Positions 1 through 12,108 of a DNA stretch of 64,000 nt are shown piece by piece. The notes under the pieces were generated by a model. The model worked only from the letters and a program-made list of their open reading frames with translations. It ran no database searches and was not told the DNA's origin. The stretch is taken from contig JAANYP010003713.1 of the NCBI GenBank assembly GCA_020465985.1, positions 124,001 through 188,000 of the forward strand. The letters run 5' to 3'. The position numbers and the translations under genes were made by a program. Numbering within the stretch: the first letter of the stretch is position 1; each line of letters begins with the position of its first letter. This DNA comes from Centrapalus pauciflorus. Lineage: Eukaryota > Streptophyta > Magnoliopsida > Asterales > Asteraceae.

Positions 1-41
1 TCATAAAGTAGGGTTTACAAATCGTTTTGGGTTTATATTTA

Positions 42-518
42 GGGTTAATTACGTCAAAAGGCAATCTATTGTCACTGTTTTTCAATTTGGGTAACATACT
101 AATTTTTTTTCTATTTGAGGGAACATACTTTACAAACAAAGTCAATAAAGGTAATCGTATCGAATTGAAAGGTAAAAATTACTGACATGACAGTTTCTGT
201 ATCCAGTCATCAGTTTTTTTAATTACTAATATTGCTTAATTATTTTTAAATTTGCTCAAAATAGCAAGGTATTATCAAAAACTACTTTTAAATTGCACAA
301 ATTAGTGCATACAATATAACAATTAAACTGTCATTTCTGTAAAAAAAATGCTGACTGGACAAAGAACTGTCACGTCAGTAATTTTTACCTTTCAATCCGA
401 CATTGTTACCATGATTGACTTGATTGGAAAGTATGTTACCTTAATTAGAAAAAAAATTAGTATGTTACCCAAATTAAAAAAACTGTGACAGTATGTTACC
501 TTTTGACGCAATTAACCC
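42..518. mobile_element. Foldback MITE, Mutator-like
   Basis: The two halves are inverted copies of each other over about 190 bp (about 42-235 against 340-518). The ends read GGGTTAATTACGTCAAAAGG and its complement. The 9 bp direct repeat TTATATTTA flanks it exactly (33-41 and 519-527), as expected for Mutator-type transposition. It has no coding capacity. The same terminal motif recurs at 2537 and 3508. Confidence 0.85.
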
Positions 519-632
519 TTATATTTATGTAGGTTTATATATAGAGAGTATGGGTGATGATGTGTTCTCTAGTGGCGGTTAGGCTCTTCCAGCAACAATT
601 ACTATCTGAGCATGGGTGATGATGTGCACTAA

Positions 633-770
633 GGGCTCGTTTGTTTTTTAAGTGATTAGACGTCTAATGTCTTATTACGTCTGTTTAATAAAGTGATGAT
701 GTTAAATTTCTATTGACCAAATTAGAGATTAGAGACAATTAAGATATTAGACATTAAATCAAACAATGCC
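633..770. mobile_element. Small MITE, PIF/Harbinger (Tourist-like)
   Basis: A 138 bp element with imperfect terminal inverted repeats (GGGCTCGTTTGTTT at the left, complement of GGCATTGTTTGATTT at the right). TAA flanks both sides (630-632, 771-773), the usual target duplication of PIF/Harbinger elements. Related TAA-flanked MITEs lie at 43165 and 62285. Confidence 0.55.
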
Positions 771-773
771 TAA

Positions 774-1158
774 GTGTGGAGAAATTGCCTGGTTGGAAAG
801 ATCTACATCACCAAGCATACAACAATGATGGTTCTTAACACAGCTAGAACCACAAAAGAAATATTAATGAATATAATATGCAAAATGCTACCTGTAGTTT
901 TTTTCTAGAAATGCAAAACTGCAAATAGAGTTCAGATCCTTTGGCACAATGCTCCAGTACTGCACTCTACTTATCCTGTTTAAGCAAGTTCAACAGATAT
1001 GCTTGATGATAATATAACCCTAATACAACTGAGGAATGGCTATAAACATTGGTACATGTAGACTAAGGTTGGTGAAAGACATTTGGAGGCATTGTTAATG
1101 GCAGGGATAGAGGACATTTCATCTTCATTATGCAGCTTTATCTGCTACAATAGAAAAG
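774..1158. other. Intergenic, nothing recognised
   Basis: No open frame of useful length, no RNA gene and no clear repeat ends were seen here. Confidence 0.5.
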
Positions 1159-2512
1159 GAAAATGTCACACAACACCATTATACTTACATGGTTGATCAA
1201 ATTTGGTCATTGAACTTTTATTTTTTGCTTTAATTTGGTAATTTAACTTTAACCAAATGTCATAAAACACCATTATACTATTATCAATGACCCATTTAAA
1301 TAATTAAACTTTTTCTTGCTTCTGTTTGGTAATTAAAGTTTGGAAAAATGTTACAAAATACCATTATAATTCCGTTATTGATCTATATTTATAAATGCTT
1401 TCTAAAACAAAATATTCTATACCTTTTTAAAACACTTTTTTTCAAACGTTTTTAAAACAAAATTTTCTATTAAAGCAAATGTCAAACAAAGTTTAACTTT
1501 TTTCAAGGTTTAAAAAACTTCTGTTTTAGAAAACGTTTAAGAAACTTTTGTTTTAAAAAACTATAAAGATAACATTCGTTTCAAAAATTGGTTATGAAAC
1601 TTTTTTTTAGAAAACATTTAAGAAACTTCCGTTTTAGAAAAATGTTTAAATGTTTGAAAAACTTTACTTTCAAAAATACTGAAGTAACTTCGTTTCATAA
1701 AATGCTTAAAGAACTTTGATTTATAAACTTCTATAATATAAATATTGTTTTAGACTACATGTACGAATATAGATCAATGAATGAAAGTACAATGGTGTGT
1801 TGTAACATTTGTTTAAAGTTTAATTACAAAACAGAAGTATGAAAATGTTGCATGAATAATTGATAAAAATATAATGGTGTTTGTTATATTTGGCCAAATT
1901 TAAGTTACCAGGTTGAAACAAAACAAAGTGTATTTACTAAAATGGATCAAACATGTAAATATAATGATATTTTGTGACATTTGTCATTTGAAAAAAAAAA
2001 AGGTCACGTTGAAATAAAATTGAAACTTGGGTGGTTAAAACTTCTAAAAAAAGTTTGAGTGACCTATGTGGAACATGTATAAATATTCACTTATTTAAAA
2101 CACCATTTAGAAAATATTGTTTTAAAACACGTTTTGAAAATTTTGTTTTAAAAACGGTTAAAGGACTTCTATTTTAAAAAATTGATTGATTAAGAAATAT
2201 TCAAGTAAATTTGTTTTAAAAAATGTTCAAAAGTTTTCCGTTTATTAACTATCAAAAATATTTTGTTTTAGAAAGCATCTGTACATATGGATCAAATAAT
2301 GAAAGTATAATGATATTTTGTAACATTTGTCCAAACTTCAACTATTAACCAGAAGTAAGAAAAAGTTTAAATTTTTAAAATGGTTCATTGATAAAAGTAT
2401 AATGGTGTTTTATGACATTTTTGAAAGTTTATTACCAAATTGAAGAAGCAAAAAGTTTAATTACCGAAATGGATCAACCATGTAAATATAATGGTGTTTT
2501 GTGACATTTGCC
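1159..2512. mobile_element. Long foldback element with internal arm duplication
   Basis: The left arm from 1161 (AAATGTCACACAACACCATT) is the inverted copy of the right arm ending near 2509. The arms run about 250-280 bp. The core is built of short diverged repeats around GTTTTAGAAAACGTTTAAGAAACTT. A second copy of the right arm lies inside at about 1740-1990. No exact target duplication is visible, so the ends are approximate. Non-coding. Confidence 0.65.
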
Positions 2513-2536
2513 TAAAAGAAACGAACACACTGAAAA

Positions 2537-2804
2537 AGGGTTAATTGCATTAAAAGGTAGTGTATTTATGGCAAATTTCAATTTCAGCTCAGGACTAAGT
2601 TTGCCACCATAAATGATAATGTACTTCTAAATTATGCTAAAATGGTCAATTTGGTCATTTTTAGTAGTAAGGTATCACAAGAAACAAAAAATTCACTTTA
2701 TTGAACTTTTTAAAAGTACATTACCTTTTAATAGGGGCAAACTTAGTTTGTTAATCAAAATAGAAATCATCCATATGTATGTTACCTTTTTATGCAATTA
2801 ACCC
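2537..2804. mobile_element. Foldback MITE, Mutator-like
   Basis: The ends are AGGGTTAATTGCATTAAAAGG and, at the right, TTTTTATGCAATTAACCC. An 8-9 bp direct repeat (CACTGAAAA; 2528-2536 and 2805-2813) flanks it. This is a shorter relative of the elements at 42 and 3508. Non-coding. Confidence 0.75.
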
Positions 2805-2813
2805 CACTGAAAA

Positions 2814-3498
2814 GAAGTAGATGAGCAAAAAAGAAGTAGATGCATATACAAATGTTCAAATCACTGATATACTGATATGAGTGATATCACATTGTTCCTT
2901 TACACACTGAGAAGTTCACACTGATTAGAAGCTGAAATAGAAAAGTGTGTCAAACTTGAATCGACTCCATACTATCCAGAACTATATTTTAGATCTATGA
3001 TTTAACTTGTTCTCTCATAAAGGATACAAGACCCCATACATTTGAGTGTGTCCCACAACTGCAGAAGTTGTATTAGTATTTGCAATGTTTAAAATTTAAA
3101 CCCAATCAATGATAACCAACCTCATAGGGTAGTTAATTTGGCAGAGATTTTAATGTCACTCGATACCAAGTAAAAACCGACAGAATTTAGCAATCATTAA
3201 AGAACAAGAATAAAATAATGGTCCTAGCCAAATCCCTTCCACTTTCTCCCCTAGGCTAATAGTTAAGCTTGTAGTTGCTACTCAAGACACATATATAAAC
3301 ATAAAAAGTAGTTAAGATGAAAGGGTGTGAGTACCTTGATGTCTTGTGAGGGTGGGCTGCTGATTAGACTTGTACCTTGTGAGGATTTTGTTTTTATTGT
3401 GCCAGGCTAGATGTAACTGGAATTCGACGGTACACTTGCAGTCCTGAGATTTCCACTTGCAGTTTCCTTTCTGTGGCTCTTAGCCTCTTATTGGACCA
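2814..3498. other. Intergenic, possible decayed exon on minus strand
   Basis: No convincing gene. On the minus strand, 3394 to about 3498 keeps an open frame ending in SGLQVYRRIPVTSSLAQ and a stop. It might be an old exon, but nothing supports it further and the MITE at 3508 interrupts it. Confidence 0.2.
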
Positions 3499-3507
3499 TA
3501 CTATTAA

Positions 3508-3984
3508 GGGATAATTGCGAAAAAAGCCCCAAACTTTTCTGTTTTTTGGGATTAAAACCCCAAACCATTTTCGTTGCATAGAAGACCCCGAACTAACTAA
3601 AAATCAGTAAATCAAGGTTTTATCAATGGATAACCGGTTGAAATCGGTCATTAATTCTACGTGGACCGGTAAATAACCTACGTGGAATAAACTTTAACTG
3701 TTGAAACCGGTTGCCAAGTATTGCGCATCATTTATTAAAAATGATCAATGGGGGTTTAAATGATGCGTAATACTTGGCAACCGGTTTCAACAACTAAAAT
3801 TTATTCCACATAGGTTATTTACCGGTCCACGTAGGATTAGTAACCGGTTTCAACCGATTACCCATTGATAAAACCTTGATTTACTGATTTTTAGTTAGTT
3901 CGGGGTTTTCTATGCAACGAAATATGTTTTGGGGTTTTAATCACAAAAAACTGACAAGTTGATGGTTTTTTGCGCAATTATCCC
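3508..3984. mobile_element. Foldback MITE, Mutator-like
   Basis: A 477 bp near-palindrome: the left arm from GGGATAATTGCGAAAAAAGC repeats inverted at the right, ending GCGCAATTATCCC. The 9 bp target duplication TACTATTAA is perfect (3499-3507 and 3985-3993). The arms contain paired ACCGGTT motifs. It has the same length (477 bp) and similar ends as the element at 42. Confidence 0.85.
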
Positions 3985-4328
3985 TACTATTAAATGTGCA
4001 GGATGTCACTCTTCCATTTTCCATCTTCAAGATGTATGTCTACAATACGAGGTGGAACTTTGATTCCTGCGCCTAATGTCAGATACTACCTTTTGCGTGA
4101 TTGCACTATTTTGGCTCTAGTGTGCTCTTCTCTTTGGCCTATGGTCTTTCTTTGGGGAGTGCTCCTTAATTTAGTTTAATATTCAGTTGTATTTAGTTGT
4201 TAATGTTAAGGCTGTGTGGTTTTTAAGATTTATGTAGGCCTCAGGTATGTTGGTTTCCCAATTGTTTGTTTGAGATGCTGGGATATGTTTGGTTTATTTT
4301 TTCCTTGTCTTTTCTTGTGGTTCTTATG

Positions 4329-4770
4329 TAGCCCAGTGGGAATAAGGTCTTTTAGTCTGCTGTCCTGGTGCTTTTTCAAGGTTCAGCTTTGTTTAGCCCG
4401 TTTGTTCCATGCATTTTGTTGGTTGTATTCTCCTTTTTAATTTATTTTACCCAGGTAACCCTTTACCCTAAAAACGACGAAAGAAACTATCAGAAGTTAT
4501 GCTTGTATTGTTACTGTTATATACCAGTTTGTATCCCATGGTTGTTACGTAGCCCGGTATGGATAAGGTCTTTTCGTCTACTGTCCTGGTGCTTGTTCAA
4601 GGTTCAGCTTTGTTTAGCCAGTTTGTTCCATGCATTTGGTTAGTTGTATTCTCTTTTTTACTTCACTTTACCCAGGTAACCCTTTACCATAAAAAGGATG
4701 AAAGAAAACTATCAGAAGTTATGCTTGTAGCCTTGTATTGTTACTGCTATATACTAGTGCATATTCCATG
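4329..4770. repeat. Two-copy tandem duplication, 221 bp period
   Basis: The segment from TAGCCCAGTGGGAATAAGG at 4329 is repeated from 4550 (TAGCCCGGTATGGATAAGG). Both copies contain GTTCAGCTTTGTTTAGCC and ACCCAGGTAACCCTTTACC. Short overlapping open frames here result from the duplication and show no codon conservation between copies. I do not recognise the unit. Confidence 0.8.
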
Positions 4771-6057
4771 TGTGGCTAATAGTTCACAACTACTCAAGTG
4801 CTAAGTTAGGAGTGTAATTTGTGGTCGAAGTGCAACTGCCACAGCACAACCCTGTTTTGGGCTCTATTTTGATGATGCATGATAGCATTATAGTAATGAC
4901 TCTTGCTATGAACTGACATACAAATATACTATAAAAGGGCATGAAAAATATCTCAGACAGTGGTTTTGTTACCTGATCTACTATTGGACGGGTGGCAATT
5001 CATGTCAGATTCGGGACGCATTTAAAATCATGTTGTGTTGACCCATTTCGACCAAGGGTCTTCACCTAATCGATTTCTGGTTTTTTAAATCGAAAATTTT
5101 CTAACTTAATAACATAAGTTTCAAAAAGTAGAAATACAATACCTCAAAATAAATAAATGAGAATTAATAATAACCACTTAGTTAAAAATAATAATAAAAT
5201 TACTGTGAAAGACGTACGAAAGTGCCAATATATGCTACAATAGAAATAATTTTGAAAATTCTGAGGTAAAAAACTTAATACTAATTAAGGTGCAAATTTT
5301 TTTGGTGAAATGATAAATGGTTTGCCAGGTTGACCCTATTCTATCCGATTGATATTTGTGACTCAGGTTCTTGTGTCAGTGTCAAAATTTGCCACCCCTA
5401 ATATTGGTACTCATACACCAGTCCTTGACTGCATCCAGGATATGGAGTTCATACATTTTCTAATAACATTTCCAACAATAGGAAATTATCATATTGTATG
5501 TCATCTTTAAGAACATAAATTAGATTCTACGTTGCAGGTGTTTTCAGTGTTTCATAATTGGTAATCTTCTCTTAATACCCTTTCTCCCACATTTATTTAA
5601 AATAATGAAATATTATGTCAAGAAGGTTACAAACAATTAAGTAGCCAAAAGGCCAAAACCATCACAACTACATGAATTGCTGTCAAAAAAGTTGGTTCAG
5701 AATCAACCAGCCATATAACAAACTTTTTCGAATATAAGTCAAACAGCAAGTCAATGTTACCACTGGAATAGCAACAACACTACGAAAAAAGATACATTAT
5801 TGCATTTGAGTATAGCTAGAATAAATCAAATTTTGATTATATGCCAGAGGTGAAAAACCAAATGAACATAAAGAGAGTCTCCTAAAAGAAAGAAATTGCA
5901 GTTGAGACATCAATGGGAGTCAGCAAAAACATCCAGAATTCGGATATGTATATATGTTTTTTGTCATAAGCACAAGATTGTCTCAGATTTGCATTAGAAA
6001 TATATATGTATACCCTCTGCTCAAAATTGTTTTAAAACACTTACATGGCAATCTATA
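4771..6057. other. Intergenic and 3' flank of the PTF2-like gene
   Basis: AT-rich sequence without open frames. The part next to 6057 must include the 3' untranslated region and polyadenylation signals of the minus-strand gene, but I cannot place them. Confidence 0.5.
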
Positions 6058-7644
6058 TCATATGATACCCGAATTGAAGACATGAAGATCCAACAAGGTA
6101 TTGTAGTGCCCTTTCTCAATTTCCTCTTCTTTCACATCATGAAGTAGTAGCGTTTCTATAACAAAATCTTCCCAATCCGTATCAACTTTCTTCGCTGCTC
6201 GTTTTCTCTTTCGATGATTCACAGGAAGTCTTCCACAAAGGTCACTGCTCTCTTTAGAACCACGCATCTTCATTGGCGGACGCCTTATCTTCTCAATACG
6301 CATCTTGGCAGCTTTTATCTTTTCTTTTCTCCTCTGAGTTTTCAAACGCCCGTTGAGAAAAGATGGAGGCATGGCGTTCAATCCAACATCTTTTTCCAAT
6401 ATTTTATTGAGAAACAGCTTCTTGCTTAATTCCGAGTTACCACTCCAAAAATCAGTTGTATCGATAAATAAATCATATTTTTTGCTCTTTTCTATTCTAT
6501 TACTGTCTACTTGCTCCATCGATGTCTTCACGTTAGCATATTCATCCATGTATTTCAAGTAAATTTTCGACAAACATTCAGGCGAAACATTAAGCCTCTC
6601 CAAATCCTCTATTTCCCAATCAATTGAACCACATGATTTATTACACCTATAATATCCATCTTCAGTAAGGTATCTTTCATCACGTCTATTTAGACAGTCG
6701 CTGACTAAACCATCCAAATCAACACCAACCTCCTCTAAATTCTTGATTCCATTTACAGGCTTACACATCGACTTCATCTCCATATATTGAATAACAATTG
6801 GCACATGCTTCATAATATTCTTAACCGTAACATCATTCCCCCATGGCAAATGAACTCTCGCTACGTCCACTAACCTCTTCAAAAGCTCCTTATAACGCAA
6901 TTTACACGTCATAACTACCACATTCAACTGACTAGCTAAATCCTCGAGACTAACCTCAACATCATTCAGCTCACAAACAAACACAATCACTGCCACGACT
7001 ACCGGCACCGGCCTCCTCCCAGTTGTTACATACCACTTAATCATACATTGAAGCAAAAATATCCCTTGTTTTACCATCCTCCCAATTTTATCCTTACCAA
7101 TACCATCCCTACACCCAACCCATTCCTTAAACACCCGATCGAACAACCCTACGATATCAAAATCCGGTAACTTCAAATCAAGATGCTCGATAACTCGGTA
7201 CACCATTCGACCTAATTCATAACTATCGCAACCAACAGAATTACACACACTTGTTAAAGGCAACCATTTGTTTGCTTTTCTCATAATGACATAGATACAA
7301 GCTCCAACAAGAACACTAAACCAATTACCTGAACCATATTCATCTTCAGTTATGGTTTTAATCATGTTATTAACCTCATCAGCTCTATTTTCTAAATCAA
7401 GTTTAGATAATATATCTGAGACAACCTTTTGAGCCAAGTAAATTTTGGTTTCACGATAAGAATAGTCATACCGAGATCCGGAAGTGCCTAATCGAACGTT
7501 GGTTCCGATTGGTCCGTCGACGTTGAATGTTTGTTGTTCATAGTTGTCGAAATCTTGAACCACGCCGCATGAGGAGCATTCTAGGTTTCCGGTTACTGAA
7601 TCAACGATTAGGGTTTTGGACTTGCAATTTTTGCAAGAACCCAT
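6058..7644 (-). CDS. PTF2: Plant TFIIB-related transcription factor (PTF2-like)
   Basis: Intronless 528-residue protein, the only intact host protein gene in the window. The N-terminus is a TFIIB-type zinc ribbon: Cys4-x2-Cys7 and Cys23-x2-Cys26 in CKNC...CSSCG. Residues about 75-180 and 190-285 look like two diverged cyclin-fold repeats, as in TFIIB, BRF and Rrn7 proteins. The C-terminal third is lysine/arginine-rich (for example RRKEKIKAAKMRIEKIRR) and probably binds nucleic acid or carries nuclear localisation signals. Length and layout fit the plant-specific TFIIB-related protein PTF2 of Arabidopsis better than TFIIB (about 310 residues) or BRF1. The family assists nuclear transcription initiation. 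The start is the first ATG, three codons before the first zinc-ribbon Cys. A BRP or Rrn7-like assignment is the main alternative. Confidence 0.8.
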   Translation of the reverse strand: MGSCKNCKSKTLIVDSVTGNLECSSCGVVQDFDNYEQQTFNVDGPIGTNVRLGTSGSRYDYSYRETKIYLAQKVVSDILSKLDLENRADEVNNMIKTITEDEYGSGNWFSVLVGACIYVIMRKANKWLPLTSVCNSVGCDSYELGRMVYRVIEHLDLKLPDFDIVGLFDRVFKEWVGCRDGIGKDKIGRMVKQGIFLLQCMIKWYVTTGRRPVPVVVAVIVFVCELNDVEVSLEDLASQLNVVVMTCKLRYKELLKRLVDVARVHLPWGNDVTVKNIMKHVPIVIQYMEMKSMCKPVNGIKNLEEVGVDLDGLVSDCLNRRDERYLTEDGYYRCNKSCGSIDWEIEDLERLNVSPECLSKIYLKYMDEYANVKTSMEQVDSNRIEKSKKYDLFIDTTDFWSGNSELSKKLFLNKILEKDVGLNAMPPSFLNGRLKTQRRKEKIKAAKMRIEKIRRPPMKMRGSKESSDLCGRLPVNHRKRKRAAKKVDTDWEDFVIETLLLHDVKEEEIEKGHYNTLLDLHVFNSGII

Positions 7645-8531
7645 GGAATTGGAAATTGGTCGATTTTGCAGGGTAAATCGACGATTAGGGTTTTGGAAAG
7701 TGGACCTCTGCTTTATGTGCCATTGTGCCGAGCTTTTTCAAAATTTCAACACTAAATACTATTTGGGTAGGTTTACCGGAAAAACCATAATAATAATTTG
7801 AGTTAACTACAAAACCGGTCCACGTGATTTGTCCTAAAATTTGGATTTGTTCACTCAACTTTTAATTTTACAAAAACGGTCCTTATTTTCATAGTTTATT
7901 TGCAATCTTGGTCCCTCAACCTATTAACTTTTCTAATATGACCAAATTACCCTTATTTTGATGCAAACTATAGGGATTATTTCTACAATTAATTTTTTAA
8001 CTTTTTTTATTCTTAATTAAATAAATTATTTTTATAGTGTTACTTAAATTTAATAAACTATATAAAAAAAAGAAAAAAATTATTTAATTATTTATGTTGG
8101 TTCATAAATGATTTAGATATTTTTAGTTGTAATTAATTTTAATTTACTATAATCAAAGTGTATACCAATCAAAATTTATAATCGAAAATCATTTATGTTT
8201 AGAAACTACTTTCTAGAGGTTTCATATATAAAATATTATAAAAATATTTTGACTCATTAATTATTTATGTTGGTTTATAAATTTATAATAAAAATATGTT
8301 TGTTGGTCAAATATATTTTACTTTCTTCTTAAATAAAATCGGTCAAATATTCTATTTTATAATCCGTTCACATTTGTATCAAAGCAAGGTGATAATGGTA
8401 AAGTGATAAATCTAAATGGTTTAAATTTTTAAGGTGTCGATTTAATCGGATTAAAATGAAAAGTCAAATTGAAAGACGAAAAAGATTAAAAACCTATTTA
8501 TATTTCTTGAATTTTATGTAAAGTTCTGACT

Positions 8532-8675
8532 AGGGGTGAGCTCGGTACCGTACCGTACCGAACCGGTACCAATCCCGAAAATACCGAAACCGAATTATTA
8601 GTTTTGAAAGAACCGAATACCGAACCGTATAATTTTATATGGTGTCGATTCGATTCCGAATACCGAATTTTAGCT
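8532..8675. mobile_element. hAT-like element end, truncated
   Basis: It starts TAGGGGTGAGCTCGGTACCG, followed by repeated GTACCG and CCGAATACCGAA words, typical of subterminal regions of plant hAT-type non-autonomous elements. No partner end (CACCCCTA-like) follows, so only one end survives. It replaces the left tip of the inner foldback element. Confidence 0.45.
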
Positions 8676-9734
8676 AATTTAAAATGAAGATTTTGCCCTT
8701 TTATTTTATTTCAGTTTTGGTCGTTGATCAAATTATTTATTTTATTTCTTTTATTTCATTTTATTAATAGATTTTTATTCTTTTACTATTTATTTAATAT
8801 ATTTTCTATTCTTCTATTATATTGTCTAGTTATTACTATTAAAATTCAATTGAAATAAAAGGTTATTCAATATGTTTTATTTATTTATTTATTTGATATT
8901 ATTATTAATAGTATTAATATTATTATTTTGTTATGATTTAAGTATTTACATGACTAAGTAGTAATTAATGAAAATAACTTATATATGACTTAATTTAATA
9001 TGTTGTATTTTTTGTTAATTATTGTTATAAATACTATTATTATCGTTCATACATATTGATTTTAGATATACATTGAACTATTTATATATTTATTTTTCTA
9101 AATGTATATTAGTTTTCATTTGTAAAAATTGAAACTATTTACGCATTTAATTTATTTATCTATTGTCTTTATTATACGTTACATTCACATAAATACTTAT
9201 ATATTTAATAATTTTTTATTCGAATTAATTTAATTATTTTGTTTTTATCTTAATCAAATATATAATTTAACGTGTTTTCTATTCTAATTTTGTTATACCA
9301 TAAAGTTAATGGTCAGATAAACCTTATACATATAACTTAAGGAAATCCATAATTGTTGTATTTATAACATAATGAAATATATAATTATTTCATAAAGTTA
9401 AAAAATTAAATTAATATATACATATAAATATGTAAAGTCTTGTTGATTTTAAACTATATTTTTTGTTTAACAAATAGTAAATATATTAAATAAATAGTAA
9501 AAAATAAAAAAGCTATTAATAAATTAAATAAAAAGAAATAATTGATCAAGGACCAAAACTGAAATAATAATGAAAGGGCAAAATCGGCATTTTTAAAAAA
9601 AATATTGGGCAAAGGGACCAAATGCATAATAAATTGCCAACTATAGGTACTGTAATCGTAATTTAATCATTAGAAGGACGATAACCATAATTTGCGTATA
9701 ACCACAGGGATGAAAATTGTAATTTACCCTAAAA
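8676..9734. mobile_element. Inner foldback element, left tip lost
   Basis: Arms at about 8678-8860 (AAGATTTTGCCCTTTTATTT) and about 9440-9590 are inverted copies. The right tip continues to 9734 (CACAGGGATGAAAATTGTAA, then TTTACCCT), but the matching left tip is missing. It is nested inside the 7800-10067 element. The loop is very AT-rich and non-coding. Confidence 0.6.
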
Positions 9735-10130
9735 TTAATTAAGACTAAAAATATCTAAATTATTTATGAACCAACATAAATAATAAAATAATTATTTTCT
9801 TTTTTTTATAGTTTATTAAATTTAAGTAACACTAAAAATAATTTATTTAATTAAGAATAAAAAAGATTTAAAAAATTAATTGTAGAAATGGTCCTTATAG
9901 TTTGCATCAAAATAAGGGTAATTTGGTCATATTAGAAAAGTTAATAGGTTGAGGGACCAAAATTGCAAACAAACCATGAAAATAAGGACCGTTTCTGTAA
10001 AATTGAAATTTCAGGGACTAAATCCAAATTTTTGGACAAACACTGGGACCATTTTTGTAATTAACTCTAAATAAAAATATATCCCCGATTTACTTCAAAT
10101 TAAAAGAAATGATCTTTTAATTTTAAATAT

Positions 10131-10370
10131 ACTAAATTACATAAATGGTCCCTGTGGTTTATATGAAATTACAGTTTTAGTCCCTGAAAGAATTTTATTA
10201 TACCAGCAGTCCCTAAAATCGAAAAGTTGTAACATTTTGGTCCCTGAAACTAACGGCCGTTAACTTGAGCCATTAGTTTCAGGGGCATTTTTGTCTTTTT
10301 AACTTTCAAGGACCATTTATGTAATTTTCAAACTTTCAGGGACCATTTATAAAATTTTCACACTTTTCAT

Positions 10371-10443
<73 letters not shown>

Positions 10444-12096
10444 TTATTTATTTATTTATCATTTCTTTCTTTTTTATAATTTGATTATCCAAATATAACA
10501 TTTTATTTTTTATTCTTTTTGTTTTAGTCATTAATTTTCATTTGTATATTTATTGTTATTATTAATGTTATTTTTGTTTTATACATTACTGTAATTATTT
10601 ATTTAAGATTATTATATGATATACCTGGCTCATTTTTTTTTCCAATTATTTATTGAGAATCTAAATATTTTTCAATTGTTTTTTTCATTTAAGAAAAATA
10701 AAAATAATAACTAGTTGTAGTTTTTCAATCGGAAAATCTAAAATCGGAATGATTTATTTCTTTTCTACATTCAAAAAAATTCAAAATAACAACGTATTGA
10801 AGCTTTTTTCGTTTGGAAAAAGAATATAATCAAAATGCTTCGTAGTTTCTTCAATGCAAATACTTAATAAAATTTTTTAATTCTAAATGGTTTGAAAAAA
10901 TCAAGAATTGGAATGGTTCATCGATTTTTAGTCAAATAAATTATATTACAAATGGTTTGTTGTTTTTATTGAAAAATTGAAATTGTATTGATTTTTTTAT
11001 CTACATTTAATTAAAAATCAGAATTATTCTTTTGTTTGAAAAAACTAAAAATCATAACGGTTTACCATTTTTTGATCAAAAAAATTAAAATCAAAATGGT
11101 TCGTCATTAAAATCAAGATGGTTATCGTTGTTTAAAAAAATCAAAAATCATAATGGTTCATCATTTTTAATCAAAAAAAGTAAAATCGAAATGGTTCATC
11201 GTTTTTTGATTAAACAACGATAAAAATATTTACGAACCACTCCAATATTGTTTTTTGGATCAAATAAACGATGAACCATTTCGATAATTTTTTTGATCAA
11301 AAAATGATGAACCATTATAATTTTTGATTTTTTTAAACAACGATAACCATCTTGTATTATATTTTTTTTATCAAAAAAAATGACGAACCATTTTGATTTC
11401 AATAAAAACAACAAACCATTTGGAATTTGATTTATTTGACTAAAAAGCAACGAACCATTCCGATTCTTGCTTTTTTCAAACCATTTACAATTAAAGTTTT
11501 TTATTAAGTATTTGCAATGAAGAAACTACGAAGCATTTTGATTATATTCTTTTTCCGAATGAAAAAATCTTCAACACGTTTTGAAAAAATCGATTTTAGA
11601 TTTTCCGAACGAAAAAACTACAACTAGTTTTTATTTTTAATTTTCTTAAATGAAAAAAAAAATAATTGAAAAAAAATGAACCAGATATATCATATAATAA
11701 TCTTAAATAAATAATTATAGTAATATATAAAAAAATAACATTAATAATAACAATAAACATACAAATAAAAATTAATGATTAAAACAAAAGAAATAAAAAA
11801 TAAATGTTATATTTGGATAATTAAATTATAAAAAAGAAAGAAATGATTAATATATATGAAAAGTATGAAAATTTCATAAATGGTACCTGAAAGTTTGAAA
11901 ATTGCATTAATGGTCCTTGAAAGTCAAAAAGACAAAAATGCCCCTGAAACTAACGGATCAAGTTAACGGCCGTTAGTTTCAGGGACCAAAATGTTATAAC
12001 TTTTCGATTTTAGGGACTGATTGTGTAATAAAATTCTTTCAAGGACTAAAACCGTAATTCCATATAAACCACATGGACCATTTATGTAATATAGTC
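10131..12096. mobile_element. Giant foldback element, about 2 kb
   Basis: Almost the whole element is one long inverted repeat with its centre near 11210. The ends are ACTAAATTACATAAATGGTCC and GGACCATTTATGTAATATAGTC. The 9-10 bp direct repeat TTTTAAATAT flanks it (10121-10130, 12097-12106). The inner arms consist of diverged 40-60 bp units around AATGGTTCGTCGTTTTT. A transcript would fold into a hairpin of nearly 1 kb. No coding sequence. Confidence 0.85.
10368..10439. repeat. (TA)n microsatellite
   Basis: About 70 bp of almost pure TA dinucleotides inside the left arm of the foldback. The right arm lacks an equally long tract, so it expanded after the element formed. Confidence 0.9.
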
Positions 12097-12108
12097 TTTT
12101 AAATATTA

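Larger units (their letters stand above)
7800..10067. mobile_element. Large foldback element, 2.3 kb, with nested insertions
   Basis: About 350 bp terminal arms are inverted copies (about 7800-8170 and 9735-10067): GAGTTAACTAC at the left, GTAATTAACTC at the right, with GGTCC-type motifs inside. The centre contains a second foldback (8676-9734) and a hAT-like end (8532). No exact target duplication was found, suggesting age. It starts 155 bp upstream of the PTF2-like start codon, so it may lie in that promoter. Confidence 0.7.

Noticed and set aside
3394..4084. Minus-strand peptides (GIKVPPRIVDIHLEDGKWKS near 4010-4080 and SGLQVYRRIPVTSSLAQ near 3394) that look like exons
   Set aside because: They look protein-like but are in different frames, separated by a MITE, and have no clear splice sites or family match. 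Kept only as a note in the intergenic entry.
6058..7644. Assignment of the TFIIB-like protein as BRF1 or general TFIIB
   Set aside because: Length, the lack of strong TFIIB cyclin-repeat motifs and the basic C-terminus fit PTF2-like proteins better, although a BRP or Rrn7-like identity is not excluded.
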